Notes under the pieces: model-generated
The model's input: the letters and a program-made list of their open reading frames with translations, nothing else
The model's database searches: none
What the model was told of the DNA's origin: nothing
Part shown: positions 22,601 through 32,100 of the stretch, one piece after another
How the letters are laid out: each line of letters begins with the position of its first letter
Numbering within the stretch: the first letter of the stretch is position 1
Position numbers and translations under genes: made by a program
DNA from: Tetragonia tetragonoides
Lineage: Eukaryota > Streptophyta > Magnoliopsida > Caryophyllales > Aizoaceae
NCBI GenBank assembly: GCA_038025085.1
Contig: CM076143.1
Location: forward strand, 14,679,501 to 14,743,500
DNA length: 64,000 bases
Direction: 5' to 3'

Positions 22601-23528
22601 TGCTATATGTAACCATAAGCTTGTTGGTTGGGCCATATCTTAATCTTTCTATAGGCTTCTAATTTATTTGAGCAGTTCCCCTCAAAGGCTCAAACCTCTG
22701 AAACATTGGCAATCTGATAGAGTTCTATGAATATGACCATTCCTACTTGGATCATGCTTCTAGCTTTATTCTAGTGGAACTTTTGAATGCTTTCGGGAAT
22801 GCTATATTTCAACTGTACCTATTTTGCATGTGCCAAGTGCCCTTCACCAAAGTTGTTTGCAATATGCTGTATACAGGGATAAGGTGGTTGATTTTCACTG
22901 GAATGCATTTGATCCTTGGACTATTGTTAGTGTTTCTGATGACTGTGATTCAAGTGGTGGTGGTGGGACACTACAGGTATCAGGTTTCTTCTGATTGTTT
23001 CTTTCATTATTTAATTCTAGTCCTTGATCTCCTCCTCTTTCTCCTACTCTCTACCCCCTCCCGCCTTCCGTCTTCACCATCTGTCAATCTGTCTTTGGGA
23101 GTGCCCATTGGCTCATATCTTATATTTTTGGAGGACGGGACAAAGAGGACATTTTTCATTTTCATTTTCATTTTCTTTTTAAGCCAACATTTTTGCTCAA
23201 CATTTGCTTCCAAAATCCATTGAACATAGCTGGGTTTAATTCTGTATGCCTCTGGCAAGGGAAGATCATGGAACTTAAATGAGTTAAACCTGTAGCATGC
23301 AGGAATATGTAATCTATTATGGTAACTGTAATGCCCAAGTTTTATACCTTCTTCTGAACACTACTTTTAAATACTGTGAGCAAACATGGTTCCTGATGCC
23401 ATCTGTAACTTCAATTATTTTCACAGATCTGGCGGATGAGTGATTTGATATACAGACCAGAAGAGGAAGTTTTGGCAGAACTCGAACAATTCAAGTCTCA
23501 CGTAGCAACATGCGCTTCAAAATCCTGA
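13657..23528 (+). CDS. FVE: WD40 histone-binding protein MSI4/FVE
   Basis: This is a member of the RbAp46/48-MSI family. In Arabidopsis FVE/MSI4 works in the nucleus with histone deacetylase and PRC2/CUL4-DDB1 complexes to repress FLC and so promote flowering; it also acts in cold response and silencing. The coding exons are 13657-13943, 14978-15041, 15627-15713, 17077-17139, 17467-17532, 17665-17739, 17833-17908, 18264-18459, 18602-18683, 19257-19330, 19480-19591, 19671-19745, 22374-22450, 22877-22976 and 23427-23528. All introns are GT-AG, all joins keep frame, and the total is 511 residues against about 507 in Arabidopsis. The N-terminus has a KKKRGRPLKKR patch (residues 19-29, AT-hook/NLS-like) and an acidic run. 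The histone-binding start EKYGQWKTLVPVLYDWL lies near residue 67, and WD40 repeats follow to the C-terminus. WDAR at 321-324 is a DWD box for DDB1-CUL4 binding. The start codon is the first ATG after the leader. Introns 3 and 12 are long and hold mobile elements. Confidence 0.95.
14189..14631. repeat. Imperfect direct duplication in MSI4/FVE intron 1
   Basis: A block starting TTGGTGAATTA(G/A)G and ending in GATGAAGCTGAAGC...AGCATAAAAG (14189-14369) recurs in diverged form at 14475-14631. It is an intron-internal duplication with no coding content. Confidence 0.6.
15453..15520. mobile_element. Degenerate Stowaway-like end in MSI4/FVE intron 2
   Basis: GGTCAAAGTTTGTAAACATT and a terminal GGGGGAGTA resemble one end of the Stowaway MITE seen at 27704-27957. 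The other end is not recognisable, so this is an old fragment. Confidence 0.4.
15833..16924. mobile_element. Tourist-like (PIF/Harbinger) element in MSI4/FVE intron 3
   Basis: The left end is TGGCCTGTTTGGATA and the right end on the other strand GAGTGCGTTTGGATA. The trinucleotide TAA flanks both sides (15830-15832 and 16925-16927), as usual for this superfamily. At 1,092 bp it is longer than a typical Tourist MITE. Its middle (about 16036-16160) is a CT-rich stretch, and a T run lies at 16613-16636. No transposase is present. It sits in an intron in a position that should leave splicing intact. Confidence 0.75.
19746..22373 (+). other. MSI4/FVE intron 12 (2.6 kb)
   Basis: This is the longest intron of the gene, with donor GTTTGT and acceptor TTCCAG. 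It contains a tRNA-derived SINE-like element near its middle. The stretch 21000-21450 has the look of a LINE 3' region (TTTTGGTTTTAATAATATTT then an A-rich end), but I cannot define borders. I see no gene inside it. Confidence 0.85.
21722..21907 (+). mobile_element. tRNA-derived SINE-like element
   Basis: A box-A-like GTGTGAGTGATTCGG is followed about 40 bp later by a box-B-like GGGGGTTTGAATCTTGG. A tRNA-unrelated body ends in an A-rich tail (CAAACAAAAAAAATATAAT). The layout is that of a plant SINE driven by an internal Pol III promoter. A target duplication is not clear. It lies in MSI4/FVE intron 12 in the sense direction. Confidence 0.65.
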
Positions 23529-24447
23529 AGTGAGAGGTGCTGTTGAATCCCGGTCATCAAAAGAGGGGGGTGGAAGTTGATGAAACTACGAGCTTATCCG
23601 GCTCACATAGCATCCTGATGTAGGATGTAAATGCCAAGATGGTAGATAATGTTATGGTTATTGGATGGGTAGAACCGTAGAAGTGGGTTGGGGTGAAAGG
23701 GGAACTTCTGAAGCAGTATAGTATCTCAGACTTAGGACGAAACTAGAATAGTTATCGATGCTGGATACAATGCTTGATGTTCGTAGGTGTCTGTTTGTTG
23801 TACATTCTTAGCTTCTCTTTTGCAGGGATTGCAATGTGAGTTTTCCACTACGTGGGAAATAATCTCTTGCAAGTTGCAAGGCCATTTTCTTTTTTCCCTA
23901 AGCTTTTTTCTTCTTTTTCTTTTCCTCTTTTTTTGAGGGAATTTTAACCGTGCTCTCACAAGACTAACGGTACGTGGTTTCCCCTCTAGTTTTTGACGTT
24001 TTGGGAACAGAAGTTGGAAGATGCTTTGGTTAGACTTATACCCCGTCTGGCCTACCTTTTTCCAACTTCTACTTCTCCCACATTTGTTCTTGTTAATCTT
24101 TTTTTATTCACGTTCAACTTCTAAGAAGTTGAAATAACGTTACAATTGGACTAAAAGTTGAAATTTGAGAGTTAGGTCAAATGGGCACTGGACCTGCTGA
24201 AACTTATAAAAAGAGGACCGTCCTCTTTCCTTGGATGTGGCATAGATATCATAATACTCCTATTAAGAATACACTAGTGAGATGAGTATCACTAGTCACT
24301 ACATCCCATCATATGGGGCTACTGTGTCTTGCTCGGCAAATATGGGACTACTGTTACTCTGTTAGCCGCACAGATAAAATGTACGAATGGGTGAAAAGTT
24401 TGACATGTTTTCCGCACAAATAAAATGTACGAATGGGTGGTAACTTA
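23529..24447. other. 3' flank of MSI4/FVE
   Basis: The first few hundred bases should be 3' UTR. A stretch at about 24040-24225 with CTTTTTCCAACTTCTACTTC and inverted-like AAAAGTTGAAATTTGAG may be a small MITE, but its ends cannot be fixed. No further gene is seen. Confidence 0.4.
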
Positions 24448-25040
24448 TAGACCTGTTAATTGGGTCGGGTCATGTCGGGTTAGGGTCACTAACCGTTCGG
24501 GTTCGGGTTGAGAAATGCTTGATCCTGATCCAGTGTTTTCGGGTTCGGGTCGATCCACCGGGTCGAGTGACCCAATTTTTTTTATTTTATTGGTCAATTT
24601 ATGTTTTCAAACGGTATATTTGTACACATATACTCTAATTTATAACTTGTATTAACTACATACGTATTTTATTCACGTTTTGGAATGTATATACACCTAT
24701 ATGATATTTTTTATATTTTGATTAATTATTCGATAAGTTGTACAATATAATTCCGTCCATTTGAGGGTAGTTAAGAGCAAAATTTCTCATTTTGAGAGAA
24801 CAAAGATGTAGAGAAAAAATTAATGAAATACAAAAAAATGTTTTATATGGTTTTTTAGGATAACTTAGTTGAACTTTTTATTTATAATTACAAATTGTTC
24901 TATTTTGCGGGTCAAACGGGTCGGGTTTGACCCAAAGACACCTGGTTAATCGGTTGGGGTCAAATCGAGTTCCGGATCAAAAAATCAATGTCAAGACCCT
25001 GAAAAAACGGGTCGGGTTGGGTCGAGAATTGACGGGTCTA
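24448..25040. mobile_element. MITE-like element, copy B of the GGGTCGGGT family
   Basis: The left end is TAGACCTGTTAATTGGG and the right end on the other strand TAGACCCGTCAATTCTCG, a clear imperfect inverted repeat. GGGTCGGGTT words lie inside both ends. The inner sequence is shared with 8659-9035. The superfamily is uncertain: the subterminal repeats look hAT-like but no convincing 8-bp duplication is seen. Confidence 0.7.
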
Positions 25041-25164
25041 GTGGCAAGTGGCAACTAGCTACCTTGTAGTCGTTATTGCATCTTTGTGTAGAGAAACGCT
25101 TGTAAAGTAAGATGGTCAATAAATCAATGAGTTTTAGCTTAAGGCCCTTTTCTTTTCGTCGTTA

Positions 25165-25320
25165 CTATGTTGCAGTCTGTTTCGTTCCGTTCCGTTCTGC
25201 GTCGTTCCGTTCCGCATTCTGTACTTCATTTTGTCTCACATTTTTTTGAATTATCCACGCCGCGCCGCGCCGTTCCGTTCCGTTCCCCACTGTCCCGCAC
25301 GATTCCGTTGAATAGAACAT
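25165..25320. repeat. GTTCCGTTCC-rich repeat
   Basis: Multiple overlapping copies of CGTTCCGTTCCG occur on one strand in two clusters (about 25178-25216 and 25258-25288), separated by CATTTTGTCTCAC. This resembles the subterminal repeats of a small DNA transposon; the ends are not fixed. Confidence 0.6.
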
Positions 25321-25349
25321 AACCTAAGATTGAGGTGCTCGGTACATTA

Positions 25350-25878
25350 GGCCCCATTCGACAAGGTTTTTAATTCAAAGATTTGAAACTTATAAAACCT
25401 AAAACAAGTTTTTGTTTTTAGATTTCACATTTGAGTTTTAGGTTTTTAAAAGCAAATTTAAGGAATGCTACGCTGAGAGAGTGAAAAGCAGAGGATAGAG
25501 AGAGAAGAGGACACCCACGGGAGAGAGAGAATGAGCAGAGAATTGAGAGGGTTTGAGGAGAGAGAGTGAGGAAATGATGGTGGAGAGAGAGGAGAGAGAG
25601 TGAGAAAATGGAGGAGAGAGAGAGAGGAAAGAGAGTGTGAGAAAATGACAGAGGAAAGAGAGAGCAGAGGAGAGAGAGTGAGAAAATGGGAGGTGAGAGA
25701 AAATGACAATTGAAATCACAATAATAAGACCAAATTTTTGGGTTTTCAAAACATGGTGGCAAGTTGTGAAATGGATCAAAAAACTCAATTTAGTCCATTT
25801 TTTACCGAACACGTTTTTGTTTTCAAATTGGATTTGGAAACCAAAAACTCACAACTTGGATCCACCCCGAACGGGCCC
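25350..25878. mobile_element. Tourist-like (PIF/Harbinger) MITE, 529 bp
   Basis: The left end is GGCCCCATTCG and the right end on the other strand GGGCCCGTTCG, with TTA on both sides (25347-25349 and 25879-25881). The middle (about 25480-25700) is GA-rich and gives spurious Ser/Leu-rich frames on the minus strand. Confidence 0.75.
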
Positions 25879-25917
25879 TTAGATTTCAAATTTGAATCCC
25901 CCTCCTATGTATATATA

Positions 25918-27175
25918 CTAGGTGGATGCCCGTGAGTATGCCCGTGCGTTGCACGGACTATGATTATATAATAAAACTAATGTAACGTGATTATTTATCT
26001 CATCGAAAAATCAAAGTGTAATTGTCACTTATGAAAAACTATTAGTAATTTAATATATGGATAAATATTTATATAATCCATTTAATATCATGAATGCCAT
26101 ATAATAAGATTACTATGACTTTATAGGGCATCTTATCTAATTTAAACTCTTATCATCAATTTCAATTAACTATTAATTAACACATCCCATATGTTACATG
26201 ATCCAAGAGGTAATAGTTTCAAAGTCTTTCTATACTTGATGTTGGTACGCCTATACTCTTATATTGATATAAGTGTATAACTAACATTCCAAAGATATTA
26301 TCCTTCTTTTATAGTAAAATTAGTTTAAATGTCTAATGTATACATAACTACTTTTCAAAAAATAAAGAAGTTTTAGACGTAAATCTTAGAACAGCAAAAC
26401 ATATTTCAATGCTTGCTTGTTTTTTGAAAGTTATATGCGGTCAAAGTACTCCCTTGAAGAACGCAAAAAGTTCAATGTAATTTTATTTGTGGTCCGGAGG
26501 GAGTACATTAATAATTATAAAGTTAAAGGGAACATAAATTGGAACCCTAAAATAACATGGGGGATCAGTATATTACGTACAGTTATAAAATTATACGTGA
26601 TAATGGTAAAGTTTCCTATTACAGATTGGACCTAGAATCATTTTAAATTCATCATTTATTTCTTTATTCTACACATACTCTTTTTTATTATATTTTACCT
26701 TGAGATTACTTTTTAAATTTTTAAAACTAATATACATATGTTTTCTCTTATTTTTACATGCAACTCTTTAGTTGTGTCAGCTTGTCAAGCTAATTACTGA
26801 TTACCTTTTTAGGTGGACACGTCTAATGTTGTAAATCAATAGAATATACTATAAATAAGTCTCATTTTAAAGGATATTTCGTACTCGTTCCAATGGTGTA
26901 AGAAATTTAATTTCTTAAGCGGTGAAACTAAAGTTAAATGTTTTTTAAAATCTAATAGTCTACTTTTTAATGATTTAGGAAAGTACAACTTTAGTATATA
27001 TTCTAAAACCTCTAATTAATGGTGTACTCTTTAAGGATTTAGGAAAGTACAACTTTAGTATATATTTTATACTAAAACACATATTTCAATTTTATATTTA
27101 TTTTAAAATTTTATTACAATGGCTCGCTTAGGTGGACGCCTCCAATGCTGTCAGAAAATGCCTCTAATATATAGA
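25918..27175 (-). mobile_element. Complete non-autonomous Helitron, 1.26 kb
   Basis: On the minus strand it starts TCTATATATTAGAGGC, preceded by A, and ends with the hairpin CCGTGCAACGCACGG, a spacer of about 20 bases and CTAG, followed by T. The insertion is between A and T with no duplication. The spacer is longer than the usual 10-12 bases because CCCGTGAGTATG is partly duplicated. No protein is encoded. A Stowaway deletion derivative (26449-26503) lies inside. Confidence 0.8.
26449..26503. mobile_element. 55-bp Stowaway deletion derivative
   Basis: It starts CTCCCTTGAAG and ends GGTCCGGAGGGAG, and both ends are flanked by TA. Only the two Stowaway-like ends remain, with about 30 bp between them. 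Confidence 0.6.
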
Positions 27176-27703
27176 TTTTAGATCTTTGCGCCTTATTCGA
27201 ACCAAAAAATAAACTTAGATGGTCAGCACTCAGCAGAGTGAAAAACCAACTTGCCAAAGATTTTCCATCGATGTACTTGGTCGCTTGCATCCATTACCAC
27301 CACCAAAGTACTTTGTCAATGATATTCGAAATTTTGTTCACCTATTAGACAAGGATGATAATGAGAACTTTTAGCATACATTTGTGGTAGGTCGGTAAGA
27401 TAAAAGAGGCCATAAGTACAGTACATGACAATTAAGTATGATCAAACATTGAGTTCTTAAAAATTTTGCCAGATTGTTTTTGTTAGATTCTAAAATCTCC
27501 TCGCCCGCAAGATCGAGTAACAATGCTCATTTTATGGTTACCCAAATTTTTGGGTCATAAGTTTGTATCTCTTCAATTGTATAGGAAAATGAGATCTCTA
27601 TGAAATTAGGTACTCATGTTTTTCCTCTCAAAAAAAAAATAAAATACTCATGTTTTATATGGTGCTTGCCCATGGCTTTTGCTACCTAAGCTGATAAATG
27701 ATA

Positions 27704-27957
27704 CTCCTTCCTTCCCGTGATTACGTTGTCAATTGCTTTTTGGTGGTCAAACTTTATAAACTTTGACCGTTAATTTATGAAAAAATATAAAGATTTACAA
27801 TGTAAAAATTTATTGTTAGATTCATTTTTAATAGTACTTTTGAAAAATCATATTTTTATAATTTTTGTATTTATAGATTTATAGTTATTTATGGTCAAAG
27901 TTGTGCCTTAGAGACTGCGATAAAGTAATTGACAACGTAATTATGAAACGGAGGGAG
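27704..27957. mobile_element. Stowaway MITE, 254 bp
   Basis: The left end CTCCTTCCTTCCCGTGATTA and the right end TAATTATGAAACGGAGGGAG are inverted and flanked by TA (27702-27703 and 27958-27959). The subterminal words TACGTTGTCAATTGCTT and AGTAATTGACAACGTAA are also inverted. This is the common plant Tc1/mariner-type MITE. Confidence 0.9.
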
Positions 27958-27959
27958 TA

Positions 27960-28910
27960 TATGGGTAAAAATTTTGATTCGTATGTAGAAGACGCATATG
28001 AGTGATTCTAAACAATACTTTTAGGAGGATATATATTATTATAGTCGTTAAAACAAAGTACAATGCATGTCGAATTTTAAATAAAACTTTCATTAATTCT
28101 TTATATTTGACTCAATTATATATTGTTAAAAAGATGATCTCTGGGATATGGTTTAATTCAAATGTGGGTGATTGTGTTTCTAAATTCTATCATCGGATAA
28201 TCATAGTATATTATAGGTTCACTTGTGAAAAGACAATATGTATTATTATCTCTTTTTGTAAAACGCAATAATTTGATGTAGTGGTTAAAGATTTGATATT
28301 TCTATTTGAAATAAAGTAAGATAAAATATTTTAACAAATTTTTTTTACTGGATTTTTAATAATTTTATTATAATAGTGATAATGATTTTTTTTTTTAATA
28401 ATTTTACAACATTAACTTTTAAGACAAATTTATTAAGAGAAATAAAACTTTCATCCAAATGTTACAATTATACTCAGTATTAAATAAAATAACTCCAAAA
28501 AAATGAAGTCCATTATTTAAAAATAATAAAATTTTATATAACATTATTTGCTATTATCTTTTTTAAATTTACGACTTTTTCTTTTGTTTTTACTTCTCTA
28601 GTCTCCAGGCATGATCGCGACAACGAGTATGTAGAATGATGAGATCTTGCAGATATTTAATTTATTTTCTATATTAAATTAGACTTGTTTGTATATACTT
28701 ATGCACAATTATGCATAAAATACTCTTTTGTAACTCTACGTAAGATAAATATCAAGTTTTTTTTTTTTGTTTGAAATAAAGGGCATTACAATTATAAATT
28801 ATATAGGTTGGTATCACCAAACCTGCTTCTAATTTTGATATTTGTCTTTTAATGTCGTATGAATTTCAATAAATGAATTAATCTCAAAAAAATAAATAAT
28901 TTCACCATGA
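27960..28910. other. No gene seen
   Basis: This is very AT-rich intergenic sequence upstream of the TM9 gene, with no recognisable coding or repeat borders. Confidence 0.4.
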
Positions 28911-28914
28911 CAAT

Positions 28915-28947
28915 TTTTATTTTATTTTATTTTATTTTATTTTATTT
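28915..28947. repeat. (TTTTA)n microsatellite
   Basis: About six units of TTTTA lie about 185 bp upstream of the TM9 start codon. A pyrimidine-rich leader (CTTCTCTCTCTCTCC at about 29034) follows. No better TATA box is visible, so this AT-rich stretch may serve as the core promoter. Confidence 0.8.
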
Positions 28948-29130
28948 GTAGTTGAGTGAGGAGAAATCTTTGGTTTCACAAAACGTGTACCTTTCTTCCT
29001 TCCTTCTTTCCCCCAGTTAAGTTAAGACACTTCCACTTCTCTCTCTCTCCTTCTATCAGTCAGTCTCTCTCTGTCTCGTTCTCTGCATTCATTTTCTCTC
29101 TCACCTCATCTCTCGATCTTCAGATCGAAG

Positions 29131-32100
29131 ATGGGTAACCATGGCAGAACCTCATGGATCTTCTCTCTCCTCTTCTATACCATTCTTCTCATCTCACATT
29201 CTCACGCTTTTTACCTTCCTGGTGTTGCCCCTCGCGATTTCCAAAGGGTTCGTCTCTCGTCTCTCTCTAACCAATTATTTTTATTCTGATCTTACTATTA
29301 TGAAATTTTGTTTTTATTCTAATTTCAGTGATATGATCCTTTAAATGTTAAGAGTTATGTGAAGTTTGTGATGTGATAGCCGGTGTTGTGAAGTCGATCG
29401 CTGGATTTGGGGATTTAGGGTTTTAGGATCTGAGCTGTTTTATTGCGTATTCTATTGGTTTCTGTTTGGATCTGCTGCGAATGAATATATGATTTTTGAT
29501 CTCCTCCATTTGCATTGTTTTATGATCAAGTTTCGGTAATTCATGCTTAATTTTAATTTTGTTGATTTTTTCCGCTTTGGTTTGAACTGATGAGCTGAAT
29601 GTGAGCTGAATGGGAACAAATCAAGGTCCTATTTTCGCTAGTAATGTCAGTATGTAAGAGCTAGTTATTTCTGGATTTATTGTCGTAATTGTGCTACATT
29701 TATGTGCAAATTTTGTAATAGTTTCATTTTTCCGCTGTACTTCACGAGAGGCTATATCCTCACTGGATTGGTTTGTTTGGTTGATGACTCGCTGTTTTTT
29801 GTACTGCATTTGTTGTGTATCGAATAGCTTCATGATTCTAGAGTATGTTATTATGTTCTGTTGTGGTATCAATAAAATCTATGCTTTCTTATTATTGAAC
29901 TGTTACTCAACTAGTTATATGAAGATTAGAAGATTTGTTGGAAAATTGATAGTAAGAGGTTTGATGTTGGAAGTTGAGGTTTTCTCACAGGTATCCGAAG
30001 GTGCGGTTATCACAAGTTTAGTTTGTGTTAGCTGTAAAAGGCCCTTTATATGTGACTAGCTGAGAGGTTTGATGGTTGTACAATTGAGATTTCCTTAGAG
30101 GTATTGGAAAGTGTGGCTGTCAGAAGTTTAGCTTGTGTTATCCGTTAAAGCCACTTTATGTAGAAGAGCAACATAGTACATCTAAAAATTTTAAATATTT
30201 TGATGTAGCCAGAAAGCCTAGATTACTACGCTAAGCCTTGATCGGCTTGAAAATTAACTCAAGCTCGAGTAAGGTGTGGAACCTTATTGTACTCTCATTA
30301 AGGTGGTACCTTATTGTACTCCCATTAAGGTGGTTCTCATTTGGACCCACCCCCATGTTAAGGTTACCTTTACTTGACTCATTAAGGACTTGAGTCAACC
30401 TTACACGACTTGAGCTAAAATTGAACTTGACATTTCGACCTAGAGTAGCTCGCGAGTTGGCTTATCTCTGTCACGCCTAATTGTGCATCATAAGTTTCGA
30501 CAGAGAATTGATATATATGCCTTCATATGCTTGTGTCAAAAGTTTGAAAATGGTTCTCAATTAATGCAGGGTGATGTGCTTCAAGTTAAGGTCAACAAGC
30601 TTTCATCTACAAAGACCCAACTTCCATATGACTACTATTTTCTGAGTTACTGCAAACCTAAGAAAATCCTGAACAGTGCTGAAAACCTGGGTGAAGTTCT
30701 TCGTGGTGACCGAATTGAGAATTCAGTTTACACTGTAAGCTTATCTCTGTCATCTTTTGTTAAGATTATATTTAGTGTCAGAGCAATGACTTTTTTTTCT
30801 GTAAGTTATTGAACGGAGAATGTTTTACACCACATATTCATTTATTTGCTCATGTCAGCTGCTGATATTTTCCCAAGTCTGATGGTTGAATTTGTGTAAC
30901 AGTTCAAAATGAGAGAGGAACAGTCATGCCAAGTTGGCTGCCGAATGAAACTTAATGCGGAGGCTGCGAAAAATTTCAAGGAAAAAATTGATGACGAGTA
31001 CCGAGTTAACATGTAAGACCTGGGTGGTAATTTTGCACCTCTATATTTTTGTATCTGTACCTCAGCATCAGAATTGCTTGTTTTAAGAAAATTTTTGTGT
31101 CTTGATGAAATAAACAACAAGGCAATGTTTGCTTATTCTGTTATCATTCCAAAAAAAAGAAAAATATATTTCTTACAATTGTAATTTTGGAACAGGATAT
31201 TGGACAACCTTCCTGTTGCTGTAATGAGACAATCAAGAAATGGACAAGCAAAGGTCCTTGAGCATGGGTTCCGTGTTGGATTTAAGGGAAAATATTCTGG
31301 GGTAAGTTGTATGGTAGTCCATTAACCTGTGGATAGTGCTTACTTTATTCATCGAGATCCTAATTCCTAGACTTTCTGTTACAGACGAATGACGAGAAGT
31401 ACTTCATTCATAACCATCTAATCTTCAAAGTTATGTATCACAAGGACCAAGAATCTGATTCTGCTCGTATAGTTGGTTTTGAGGTTATTCCACACAGGTT
31501 GCTTTCTTTCTTTTTGAAGCCTTAGTGTTTTTATATTTTCTTTTCTTTAATGGATGCAAATGTAGGTTCATGGTTTTCTATATCTTTATTTACCTTAACA
31601 ATTTCATTACCTTCTTATTGTGTGCAATTCTCTTAGTGACGTAGCCCCTCAACATTGTTACTTTTTGGCTTGCATTTGTGAAGGGGAAAGAGATGTGTAA
31701 CTTAGTATGTTGCATGAAATTTTAGCCAAAGAGGGCATGAGGGGCTTTCTTAAAAGCTGATATGGGGGATAAACTATGACCATGAGTGTAAAACCATCCC
31801 CCTGACCCCCTCCATCCCAAGAAAGGAAGAAAGAATTGAGAGGTGAAAAGAAACGTGTCTTGAGTATTTAATAGTTAAAAAGAAAGAGAACGGAGAGAAT
31901 ATCATGAGTATTGAACACTGAATCGTATGGTACCTTTGTGTTGTGTCATGATGTAAGAGCTTACGCAAAGGAAGGTTTATGTCTAGTTCTATCTTCTATG
32001 GTATGCTACTGGGTATATATGTCGGAGACTCGGAGCCATTGGCATTTGATTTTTGGAATTTTACTTTATTCATTACAGTATTGGTACTGCTGTAGTTGAT

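Noticed and set aside
22747..23223. Plus-strand frame of 158 codons
   Set aside because: It runs through exon 14 of MSI4/FVE in another frame and into the next intron.
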